Assembly: GCF_016863635.1 (NCBI RefSeq)
Contig: NZ_BOPG01000013.1
Coordinates: 62,001 to 126,000 of the forward strand
Origin: Virgisporangium aurantiacum
GTDB lineage: Bacteria; Actinomycetota; Actinomycetes; Mycobacteriales; Micromonosporaceae
Reading direction: 5' to 3'
DNA: 64,000 nt
A program made the position numbers and the translations under genes. The notes under the pieces are model-generated. The model was given only the letters and a program-made list of their open reading frames with translations. It ran no database searches and had not been told where the DNA came from. Below, in pieces: positions 24,493 through 31,925 of this stretch. Numbering within the stretch: the stretch's first letter is position 1; the number at the start of each line of letters is the position of its first letter.

Positions 24493-25616
24493 GCGGCGGC
24501 ACCGCCGCGGGGCAGCACGGCGCTGACCGTCCAGCCGCGGCCCGGGTTCGGGCCGGCCTCGCACGTGCCGCCGAGGAGGTCGGCGCGCTCGGTCATGCCG
24601 ATCAGCCCGTAACCGGGCGTCGCGCCGCCGTGCCCGGTTTCGCCGTCATCGGTGACGCGCAACCGCACCGACGTGTCGTCGGCGGCGACCCGCACGAGGA
24701 TCCTGGTCGCGTGCCGGGCGTGCCGGCGCGCGTTGGTGACCGACTCCTGCGCCAGCCGGTAGATCGCACTGCCGACGGACGGGGAAAGGTCGTCGGTGTC
24801 GCCGTCGATCTCGACGTCCACCACCGGCCCCGCGCCGGAGCCGAGCCGGGCCAGGTCGGCGATGCGCGGGCTCGGCGCAAGGTCGGCTTCCTCGGACCGG
24901 CGCAGCGCCCGCACCATCGTGCGCATCTCGGTGAGCGTGCGGGTCGCCTCGGCCTCGATGACGCGCAGCGCGTCGGCCGCCGCCTCCGGGTGCACCGACA
25001 TCGTGGCCAGCCCGGCCTGTGCCCGGATCGCGATCGCCGAGACGTGGTGCGCCACCGTGTCGTGCAGGTCACGGGCCAGCCGTTCGCGTTCGAGGAGCTT
25101 GACCTTCTCCAGGTCGCGCTGCCGGGCCCGGGCGCGGTAGCGCATCGCCGTCCCGCACGCGGCCGCCACCGAGAGGACCAGCACCCCGACGGCCGCCATG
25201 CCGAGCCCGGTCTGGCTCAGCGGCACCAGAACGGCCAGCCGGCCCAGCATGATCGCCGAGCCGAGCACCATCTCGCGGCCGGACCCCCACCGGAACAGCG
25301 CGTACGGCAGCAGCGTCAGGAAGCCCATCGTCTGCAGTTCGGCCAGCTCGCCGCCGGTGAGCAGCGGGCTCAGCGCGCAGCCGCCGAACGCGATCGCCAC
25401 CATCAGCAGCGGACGGGTGCGCCGCCACAGCACCGTCGGCACCAGCGCGACCGCGATCGCGACCGACACCACCCGCCACGGAAGGTCGGGCCGCAGGACC
25501 CCTTCGAGCACCGCGGCGACGACGAGGACGGCGACGAGCGCCCAGTCTCGCCAGACCCGGACCGGCGCGCCGGCCGGCCGCGGCTCGAACCACACGGCGC
25601 GCAGTAACTGGGTCAC
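24489..25616 (-). CDS. Sensor histidine kinase, HisKA_3 type
   Basis: This 375-residue kinase has five or six N-terminal membrane helices (about 25-155). A coiled linker leads into the dimerisation/phosphorylation box ERLARDLHDTVAHH, with His185. A HATPase_c domain follows, with AQESVTNARRHARHA, VTDDGETG and GYGLIGMTERADLLGG. It phosphorylates the regulator encoded next. The GTG start is followed by a rare TTA leucine codon at position 4. In filamentous actinomycetes TTA codons can make translation depend on the bldA tRNA. Confidence 0.9.
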   Translation of the reverse strand: MTQLLRAVWFEPRPAGAPVRVWRDWALVAVLVVAAVLEGVLRPDLPWRVVSVAIAVALVPTVLWRRTRPLLMVAIAFGGCALSPLLTGGELAELQTMGFLTLLPYALFRWGSGREMVLGSAIMLGRLAVLVPLSQTGLGMAAVGVLVLSVAAACGTAMRYRARARQRDLEKVKLLERERLARDLHDTVAHHVSAIAIRAQAGLATMSVHPEAAADALRVIEAEATRTLTEMRTMVRALRRSEEADLAPSPRIADLARLGSGAGPVVDVEIDGDTDDLSPSVGSAIYRLAQESVTNARRHARHATRILVRVAADDTSVRLRVTDDGETGHGGATPGYGLIGMTERADLLGGTCEAGPNPGRGWTVSAVLPRGGAAA

Positions 25617-25670
25617 GCCACCGATGGTACGAGCGATCCGACCCCGGTTGATCGGCCCAAAGTACCAGTA

Positions 25671-25871
25671 CTAGCTCGCGCCGCCGGCGTGACGCTGACT
25701 CAGCGGGTTCATGTCGTTCCACGCGGCATCGATGAACGCCAGGCACTGCGCCTTGGTTCCCACCCGCCCGGTGGGCTGCCATCCGTCGGGAAGTGGCTGG
25801 TCGACCGGCCAGATCGAGTACTGCTGCTCGATGTTCAGCACGATCTGGAACTGCTGGGAGTATCCGCTCAT
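25671..25871 (-). CDS. MbtH-family protein (orphan)
   Basis: This 66-residue protein carries the MbtH signature NIEQQYSIWPVDQPLPDGW, then GTKAQCLAFI and WNDMNPLSQR. MbtH proteins bind and activate adenylation domains of nonribosomal peptide synthetases. No NRPS gene lies in this window, so its partner must be elsewhere or lost. The ATG at 25871 gives the usual family length. An upstream in-frame ATG at 25919 would add 16 unconserved residues. It sits between a histidine kinase and a small secreted-peptide gene on the same strand. Confidence 0.9.
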   Translation of the reverse strand: MSGYSQQFQIVLNIEQQYSIWPVDQPLPDGWQPTGRVGTKAQCLAFIDAAWNDMNPLSQRHAGGAS

Positions 25872-25978
25872 CCACCCGCCCGTTCTCGACGCATCGACGA
25901 CGGTACCAGGCCTGATCATGTGCGCGCAGAACGCGGAGCCCCGGGAGGAGGCTGCCTACGAAGTGCTGAGCGCACGGC

Positions 25979-26022
25979 GTTGCGGGTCGCGCGGCCCACT
26001 GGTTGACCGCACGACCCGCAAC
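25979..26022. terminator. Stem-loop between the peptide gene and mbtH-like gene
   Basis: GTTGCGGGTCG (25979-25989) pairs perfectly with CGACCCGCAAC (26012-26022). The stem extends to 16 bases with one mismatch around a 12-base loop. It lies 60 bases after the stop of the 56-residue peptide gene. It may end that transcript or attenuate read-through into the MbtH gene. There is no U-run. Confidence 0.45.
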
Positions 26023-26084
26023 CTCCCCCCGGAGCCCCAGAACTCAAGTCAAACGATCTCGGCTTCCGGGATCATGCCGCCTGC

Positions 26085-26255
26085 CTACCGGCACCGCTTC
26101 AGCACGGCGTCCCAGTTGGTGCCGGCGGGGCAGTCGGGGGCGGCTAGCACCCCGGACCTGGCGGCTTCGCCCGTGCTGGCGGCGGTTCCGTCCAGAATCG
26201 GGAACGCGCCGGTGATCAGAACGCTCAGCACCAGGCTGCGGAAGAATGCGCGCAT
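26085..26255 (-). CDS. Small secreted two-cysteine peptide (56 aa)
   Basis: The reading frame has a strong ribosome binding site (AGGAGGTGAACC before ATG at 26255). It encodes MRAFFRSLVLSVLITGAF, a basic start followed by a hydrophobic signal-like helix. The C-terminus reads DCPAGTNWDAVLKRC, with Cys42 and Cys55 able to form one disulfide. The motif resembles the CPxGTxWD...RC pattern of tiny extracellular actinomycete proteins, whose role I do not know. The Shine-Dalgarno overlaps a CCTCT-TCG-AGAGG hairpin that could limit access. It ends at TAG, 60 bases before a stem-loop. Confidence 0.7.
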   Translation of the reverse strand: MRAFFRSLVLSVLITGAFPILDGTAASTGEAARSGVLAAPDCPAGTNWDAVLKRCR

Positions 26256-26408
26256 GGTTCACCTCCTCTCGAAGAGGCATCCGGAAAGGGCCCCGGCGGC
26301 GCGGGACCGGTGCGCCACGGTGGGGATGGCCGGTCCCCGTGACGTCCGCTCGCGAGTGCGTCCTCGCGTCCGCCGTCGACATCGCAGATCCCGTCTGGGT
26401 GGTGGAAT

Positions 26409-26437
26409 CCACTTAATGTCATTAAGACATTAAGTGG
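26409..26437. promoter_or_regulatory. Operator palindrome upstream of the NrtR-type regulator
   Basis: CCACTTAATGTC (26409-26420) and GACATTAAGTGG (26426-26437) are perfect 12-base arms around ATTAA. Such a long AT-rich palindrome next to an NrtR gene fits the autoregulatory sites of this family. A weaker related site, TGTCA-AGA-TGACA at 26451-26463, is centred about 34 bases downstream, close to three helical turns. The two may bind regulator cooperatively. The regulator start is at 26483. Confidence 0.75.
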
Positions 26438-26482
26438 TGACGGAGGTTTATGTCAAGATGACAGGAAGCAGAGGAGTGTGCC

Positions 26483-27187
26483 ATGTCCCGACGTCACCAC
26501 GAGGTGCTGCGCCTGGCCGTCGACCTGGTGATCCTCACCGTGCGCGACCGCAGCTTCCAGGTGCTGCTGATCGAGCGCGGCAACCCGCCGTTCGCCGGAC
26601 AGCTCGCCCTGCCCGGCGGCTTCCTGCGGCCGGGCGAGAGCCTCGAAGAGGCGGCAGCCCGCGAGCTGCTCGAGGAGACCGCCCTCGACGCCGGCTCCCT
26701 CCACCTGGAGCAGGTCGGCGCCTACGGCCACCCCGACCGCGACCCCCGCGGCCGCGTGGTGTCGGTGCCGTACCTGGCGATCGCGCCCAACCTGCCGACG
26801 CCGGTCGCCGGTTCCGACGCCATCGAGGCGCAGTGGCGACCGGTCGAACCGGTGCTGGCTTCACCCGGAAAGCTGGCCTTCGACCACGACGACATTCTCC
26901 GGGACGCGGTGGAGCAGGCCCGCCGCCAGCTCGAGTACACGACGCTGGCCACCCGGTTCTGCGGCGAGACGTTCACGATCGGCGAACTGCGCGACGTCTA
27001 CGACCTCGTGTGGGGCATGCGCCTGGACCCGCGGAACTTCAACCGCAAGGTCACCAGGACCGACGGCTTCCTCCTGCCGACCGACGCCAAACGCACCCCG
27101 GAGACGGGCCGCCCGGCGACCCTGTACCGCCGCGGCCCCGCCGACGGTCTGCACCCCCCGATGCTCCGCGGCCGCGACCTCAGCTAG
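26483..27187 (+). CDS. nrtR: NrtR-type Nudix-related transcriptional regulator
   Basis: This 234-residue protein has an N-terminal Nudix domain at about 10-145 and a C-terminal winged helix at about 155-215 (TFTIGELRDVYDLVWGMRLD, NFNRKVTRTDGFLLPT). This is the NrtR layout. NrtR proteins sense ADP-ribose or related products and repress NAD metabolism genes. The Nudix box LPGGFLRPGESLEEAAAREL followed by LEET keeps all catalytic glutamates, so hydrolase activity may remain. The ATG follows GAGGAG. A large palindrome lies 46 bases upstream. No NAD biosynthesis gene is adjacent, so the regulon is not defined here. Confidence 0.87.
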   Translation: MSRRHHEVLRLAVDLVILTVRDRSFQVLLIERGNPPFAGQLALPGGFLRPGESLEEAAARELLEETALDAGSLHLEQVGAYGHPDRDPRGRVVSVPYLAIAPNLPTPVAGSDAIEAQWRPVEPVLASPGKLAFDHDDILRDAVEQARRQLEYTTLATRFCGETFTIGELRDVYDLVWGMRLDPRNFNRKVTRTDGFLLPTDAKRTPETGRPATLYRRGPADGLHPPMLRGRDLS

Positions 27188-30104
27188 TCAGCTGTGCGCG
27201 GACGGCTTCGGCCTGGGTGCGGAGGTGGTCGGCGTTCGCCGCGGTGAAGCAGGTGACCGCGCGGTCCACGCGTTGGCGGGCCTCCGCCGGGCGGTCGGTC
27301 GCCCGGTACAGGTCGGCCTGGGACAGGGCGATGCGGCCCTCCAGCACGGCGTCGCCGGCGTGGCCCGCCATCTGGACGGCGACGCCCAGGTGGCGGTCGG
27401 CCACCGCGACCTCCCCGCTCGCGGCGGCGACGTCGCCGAGGCCGAAGTGCGCCCACGCGACGCCCACCTCGTCGGCGTCGTCGACGAGGTGCAGCACGGA
27501 GAGGAAGTGCTCCTTGGCCGACGCCGCGTCGCCGGTCTCCAGGTGTGCGCGGCCGAGCCAGTAGGTCGTCTGGACCTGCAGCAGCGGCTGGGTGAACTCG
27601 CGCGCGACGGCGCCGGCCTCGTCGAGCAGGCGCACGGCGCGCTCGGGGTGGCCGAGGTCGAGGTGCAACTGGCCGACGTAGCGCAGCGCCTGCCACCGGC
27701 CCAGCAGGTCACCGGCGGCGGTGTAGCCCTTGACCGCGCTCTGGAACGCCTCCAGCGCCTCGTCGAACCGGCCGGCGTGGCGCAGCGCGTTGCCGAGTGT
27801 CCGTAGCGCGATCGCCTCGCCGTGCACGTCGTCGGCCTGGCGGAACAGGTGGGCCGACCGTTGCAGGTCGTCGATGCCCGACACGCCGGGGCGCCGGCCG
27901 GTCACCAGGGCGGGCTGGCCGAGGATCGCGAGCAGGGCCGCCTCGCCGCGCACGTTGCCGGCCTTCCGGCAGGCGGCCAGCGCGACCTGGTGGGTGGCGG
28001 CCCAGTCGTCGAGGTAGTTGCGGCGGTTGTAGAACTCGTGGCTGGACACGGCCAGGTCCCACGCGATCTCCGTCAGCCCCAGTTCGCAGCAGTGCCGGAC
28101 GGCCGCGCGGATGTTCAGCCGCTCGGTCTCGAACCACGTCATCGGCGACCGGCTGAGGGGTGCGAGGTCGACCCCCGGCAGGTCGACGAGCGCCGAGGTG
28201 CCGTGGACCACCTCGTAGTCGCCGCCGTAGATGGACCGGTGGGCGAGCCGCACCAGCGACAACAGCGTGCGGTAGACGCGTTCGACCACGGCGTTGCGCC
28301 ACGACGGGCCGGCCGGGTCGTCGCGGGCGTACAGGCCGGCCAGCTCGTGGGTGAGCTCGTGGAACCGGTACCGGCCCTCGCCCGCCGGGCGGATCAGGTA
28401 CCGGCCGGCCAGGCGGCGCAGCGGCTCGTACGGGTCGGCACCGGAGCCGGCATCGAGCACCGCCGCCGCCATCCACGGGGCGATGTCGGGCATCGGCAGC
28501 AGGCCCAGGCCGAGGAACAGCGTCCGGGCGCCGCCGTCGAGCCGGTCGATGCCCGCGCCGATCGTGCGGGCTACGCTGCGGTCGCGGAACACCAGCGACG
28601 TCAACGGCTGATCCGCCAGCCGCGTCGCCAACTCCGGCGCCGACGGCCCGCCGTCCTCACCCCGCAGCGCGCCGGCCACCCACACCGCCAGCGGCAGCCC
28701 CGCACACAGGTCGACGATGCGCGCCGCGGCCAACCGCTCGATGCCGCCACGCGCCGCCGTGGTGCGCACCCCGGCGTCGCGGACCACACGCTGGTACAGA
28801 TCGAGGGCCTCGTCCCGATCCAAGGGCAGAAGCGCGGGGACGTGGTGGGCGCCGCCGAGCAACGGCAACCGCTGCCGCGCCGTCACCAGCACCGCGCACC
28901 CCGGATTGCCCGGGATCAGCGCCTCCACCTGTGCCTCGTCGTGCGCGTCGTCGAGGATCAGCAGCACCCGCTTGTCCGACAGCACACTGCGCAGCAGCGC
29001 CGCCCGCTCCTCCCGCAGATCGGGGATCCGGGACAGCCCGAACGCGCGCAGCACCTGGGCCAGCACCTCACCCGTCGGCGCCGGCTCCGGCCGGGTGCCG
29101 CCCAGCTCCACGAACAGCTGCCCGTCGGGGTAGCTGTCGGCGGCCCGGCGCGCCACGTGCACCGCCAACGCGGTCTTGCCGATCCCGCCCGGTCCGGTGA
29201 GCACCACCACCCGCGGCCCCGAGCCGGTGCGACTCAACAGCCACTGGACCTCCTGGACCACCTCACCGCGTCCCACGAAGTTGGCCGGCGCGGGCGGCAA
29301 CTGCCTCGGCGTCACCATCGGATCGACCGCACGCGGAGGCCGCCGCGGCGCGACTCCCCCACGCACCGCGACCGCCTCGTCATCGCCCCGGGCGATGGCG
29401 TAGTTCAGCTCCCGCAGCCCCGGATCCGGGGTGGCACCGGCCGCCACCTCCAATGCCCCCGCGTACGCGTCGTAGACGTCGAGCGCCTCCATCGCGTGCC
29501 CGTTGTGGTACAGCGCCAGCATCAACTGCTCGGTCAACCGCTTGTCGGTCGGGTGGTAGCCGACCATGTGCCGCAGGTCGTCGAGCACCTCCGCGTGCCC
29601 GCCACGGGCGAACTCCAGGTCGCACAGCCGCACCAGGGCCCGCTTGCGGCGCGACGTCAGCTCCGCGCCCAACGTGACACCGAGGTCGCCCGGCACCCCC
29701 TCCAACGGATGCCGGCCCCGCCACAACCGCAACGCCTGCCGCAACAACGAGATCTCGACATCGGGCTGCCCGGCCACCTGCTCCGCGTCCCGGATAAGTC
29801 TTTCAAAGGTGAGCATGTCGTGATCGGCCTCGGCGACCCGCAGCTCGTACCCGAAACCCTTGTACGTGACCAGGTGATGGCCGCCCGGGAGACTGCCGAG
29901 GAACGTGCGGACGTAGGACGCCTGCTTGTCCAACTGGGTCGAGCGCACCTCGACCGCGCCCCAGGCCCACCGCATCAGCTCCGCGCGCGACACCCGCCGA
30001 TTGGGGTTGATCAGCAGGACCGCGAGCACGGTCAACTGATGCCCCGTCGGCAACGGCGTCCGCCCGTCGCCGACAGCGAGCTGCCCGAGGATGCGAAAGA
30101 TCAT
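27180..30104 (-). CDS. AfsR/SARP-family regulator with NB-ARC and TPR domains
   Basis: This is a 974-residue regulator. It has an OmpR-like winged helix at about 1-95 (LTVLAVLLINPNRRVSRAEL), a BTAD domain at about 100-245, an NB-ARC ATPase at about 285-560 (VVLTGPGGIGKTALAVHVAR, VLLILDDAHD) and TPR repeats at about 640-970. It is the architecture of AfsR and related activators of secondary metabolism, in which nucleotide binding and TPR partners control DNA binding. The ATG at 30104 is preferred because GGAG lies eight bases upstream. A GTG at 30110 is possible. It overlaps nrtR convergently by 8 bases. The target is unknown, and the PKS and diterpene operons are candidates only by proximity. 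Confidence 0.88.
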   Translation of the reverse strand: MIFRILGQLAVGDGRTPLPTGHQLTVLAVLLINPNRRVSRAELMRWAWGAVEVRSTQLDKQASYVRTFLGSLPGGHHLVTYKGFGYELRVAEADHDMLTFERLIRDAEQVAGQPDVEISLLRQALRLWRGRHPLEGVPGDLGVTLGAELTSRRKRALVRLCDLEFARGGHAEVLDDLRHMVGYHPTDKRLTEQLMLALYHNGHAMEALDVYDAYAGALEVAAGATPDPGLRELNYAIARGDDEAVAVRGGVAPRRPPRAVDPMVTPRQLPPAPANFVGRGEVVQEVQWLLSRTGSGPRVVVLTGPGGIGKTALAVHVARRAADSYPDGQLFVELGGTRPEPAPTGEVLAQVLRAFGLSRIPDLREERAALLRSVLSDKRVLLILDDAHDEAQVEALIPGNPGCAVLVTARQRLPLLGGAHHVPALLPLDRDEALDLYQRVVRDAGVRTTAARGGIERLAAARIVDLCAGLPLAVWVAGALRGEDGGPSAPELATRLADQPLTSLVFRDRSVARTIGAGIDRLDGGARTLFLGLGLLPMPDIAPWMAAAVLDAGSGADPYEPLRRLAGRYLIRPAGEGRYRFHELTHELAGLYARDDPAGPSWRNAVVERVYRTLLSLVRLAHRSIYGGDYEVVHGTSALVDLPGVDLAPLSRSPMTWFETERLNIRAAVRHCCELGLTEIAWDLAVSSHEFYNRRNYLDDWAATHQVALAACRKAGNVRGEAALLAILGQPALVTGRRPGVSGIDDLQRSAHLFRQADDVHGEAIALRTLGNALRHAGRFDEALEAFQSAVKGYTAAGDLLGRWQALRYVGQLHLDLGHPERAVRLLDEAGAVAREFTQPLLQVQTTYWLGRAHLETGDAASAKEHFLSVLHLVDDADEVGVAWAHFGLGDVAAASGEVAVADRHLGVAVQMAGHAGDAVLEGRIALSQADLYRATDRPAEARQRVDRAVTCFTAANADHLRTQAEAVRAQLTS

Positions 30105-30255
30105 CGGCACGTCTCCATCCCATCCCCCCGTGCCGGTGCCTGTTCACTCGCCCTGACGGACGGTACGTGCGCGTATGGCCGGTCCGCTACCCAATGTTCG
30201 GGTCCTATCACCGATGCGGAAGGTCCGCGGAAGCTCAACCTGCCTCAATACGGTC

Positions 30256-31068
30256 ATGAGAAACCCCCCGGTCCGGTACGTCCCGGGTCGGCCGACGGTG
30301 GGTCTGGCGGCGACCACGGTTGTCACGGCGTGGCTGGTCGCGGCGGTGGCGTTCGGCGTCGCCGTGCTGAGCGTCCGCGACTTCGATCCGGGCACCCTGC
30401 TCGCCGTGGCCCTCATGGGCGGCAGCGCGCAGACCGCCCGGCACGCCCGGGCCCGGCTGAAGGCGGCCCGCAAGGTCCGCGGCGAGGTGCCGCACCGCGT
30501 GCTGCGCCAGCGGTGGCACGGCGACCTCACCACGGTCAGCGCCGACGAGTACCGCGCGCTGCGCCCGATCGGCATGGCCCGGGCCGACGCCGTGCGCCGC
30601 ACCGAGGAGCTGATCAGCCCGCTCACCGACATCCCGAGCGTGCGGATCTTCCGCGGCGTGCACCTCGGCGGTCCCGACCGCACCGTCGCCGCGTTCGCCG
30701 TCACCGCGGGCAGGTTGGTGCTGATCGTCGAACCGGTCGCGTGGCCGCCGGGCCACTACCTCATCGACGCGACCGGGCAGGTCCGGTGCGACTGCCGGTT
30801 CATCGGCCAGTCCGCCGGCCCGCTCGCGGCCGGGGTGGCCGCGCTGCGGGCCCGTCTTCCGCGCACCCACCGGGTGCGGGCGCTGGTGGCGGTCCTCCCC
30901 ATCGCCGACGGCGCGTTCGTCCTTCCCGTTCCCACGAAGGAAGTGGCATGGACCCTCGCACGCGAGCTACCTATCACGATGCGTACCGAACTGGCGCGGC
31001 ACCCGCGGACCGTCAGCCGGCACATCATCGCCGCGCTCGCCCCCGCCCCCGCCGGTTCCGACGGTTGA
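30256..31068 (+). CDS. Membrane-associated protein with NERD-like C-terminal region
   Basis: This 270-residue protein has two close hydrophobic segments near the N-terminus (TTVVTAWLVAAVAFGVAVL and a shorter one around LLAVALMGGS). A soluble domain follows with FRGVHLGGPDRTVAAFAVTA, LVLIVEPVAWPPGHYLIDAT and AALVAVLPIADGAF-like strands. The Ile-Val-Glu...Trp-Pro-Pro-Gly-His-Tyr pattern recalls NERD nuclease-related domains, but key residues are uncertain. The ATG at 30256 has no clear ribosome binding site, and an ATG at 30213 is an alternative. It couples to the next gene through TTGA. Confidence 0.55.
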   Translation: MRNPPVRYVPGRPTVGLAATTVVTAWLVAAVAFGVAVLSVRDFDPGTLLAVALMGGSAQTARHARARLKAARKVRGEVPHRVLRQRWHGDLTTVSADEYRALRPIGMARADAVRRTEELISPLTDIPSVRIFRGVHLGGPDRTVAAFAVTAGRLVLIVEPVAWPPGHYLIDATGQVRCDCRFIGQSAGPLAAGVAALRARLPRTHRVRALVAVLPIADGAFVLPVPTKEVAWTLARELPITMRTELARHPRTVSRHIIAALAPAPAGSDG

Positions 31069-31925
31069 CCCGTCGCGGCGATCCGCTCGTCGACCGGACG
31101 GCGCCGCTCGGTCACCGGCGGGCCGCCCGACCGCCGCGCCTCGCTCCCGCCGGCGTCGACGGTGACCGGGTGGCGGCGGCCCGCCGGGCCGTCCTGCTCG
31201 CCCCGGACCAGGCCGCGGACCACGTGCGGCTGGCCGACGCGTTCGAGGAGCTGGGCAACTGGCGGGAGGCGCTGCGCTGGTACCGCACCGCGCGCCGGCT
31301 CGACCCGGGCTGGTCGGTGCCGCAACTCGGCGCGGCCGCCGTGCACCTGCGGCTCGGCGCGTCCGCCGCCGCCCTGGAGATCCTCGAGACGCTGTACCGC
31401 ACCACCGGCGGCGCCGAACCGGTCGGCGACCACTGGGCCGGCGCGCTCGCGGCGGTGGCCGAGCAGGTGCCCGTGGTCCGGGAGGACGACGTCTACTACA
31501 TCACCCGCCGGTCGGAGCTCCAGCAGATGCGGCCGCTGCTGGCCCGGGCCGCCGCGGTGGCCGCCGATCCCGCCGTGGTCGAGCGGATCGCGGGCATCCG
31601 ACGGTACGTGCGGCGGTGCCGGCGACTCGAGTTCACCGCCGGCTGGCTGCGCCATCCGGGCAACCCGTGGCCGTACGGCGCGCTCGGCGGTCTCGGCGCG
31701 GGAGCGGTCGCGGCGGCCGGGTTCGCGTGGTCGGGCGCCACCTCGTTGGGGGTGGTCGCGGTGGTGCTGCTCGCGGTCGGCGCGTACGCCGCCGGGCGGG
31801 CGGTGCTGATCCCGCGCTGGCGGCTCAACGGCTGGGCGTACGACCGTCAGGTCCACCGGGCCACGGCCACCCGGCCGTCCGTCGCCGGTCCCGTGGCCGA
31901 GCCGGCGTCACACGGCTCCGCGTGA
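31065..31925 (+). CDS. TPR-like membrane protein of unknown function
   Basis: This 286-residue protein has a helical tetratricopeptide-like region at about 35-110 (ADHVRLADAFEELGNWREAL, RWYRTARRLDPGWSVPQLGA). A basic coil follows, then two membrane helices at about 205-250. The reading frame begins with TTG overlapping the stop of the upstream gene as TTGA. A GTG at 31170 is the only later candidate. The two genes form a probable operon divergent from the AfsR-like regulator. The last 100 bases overlap the convergent SARP-like gene, an unusually long overlap, so one of the two C-termini could be shorter. Confidence 0.55.
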   Translation: MTRRGDPLVDRTAPLGHRRAARPPRLAPAGVDGDRVAAARRAVLLAPDQAADHVRLADAFEELGNWREALRWYRTARRLDPGWSVPQLGAAAVHLRLGASAAALEILETLYRTTGGAEPVGDHWAGALAAVAEQVPVVREDDVYYITRRSELQQMRPLLARAAAVAADPAVVERIAGIRRYVRRCRRLEFTAGWLRHPGNPWPYGALGGLGAGAVAAAGFAWSGATSLGVVAVVLLAVGAYAAGRAVLIPRWRLNGWAYDRQVHRATATRPSVAGPVAEPASHGSA

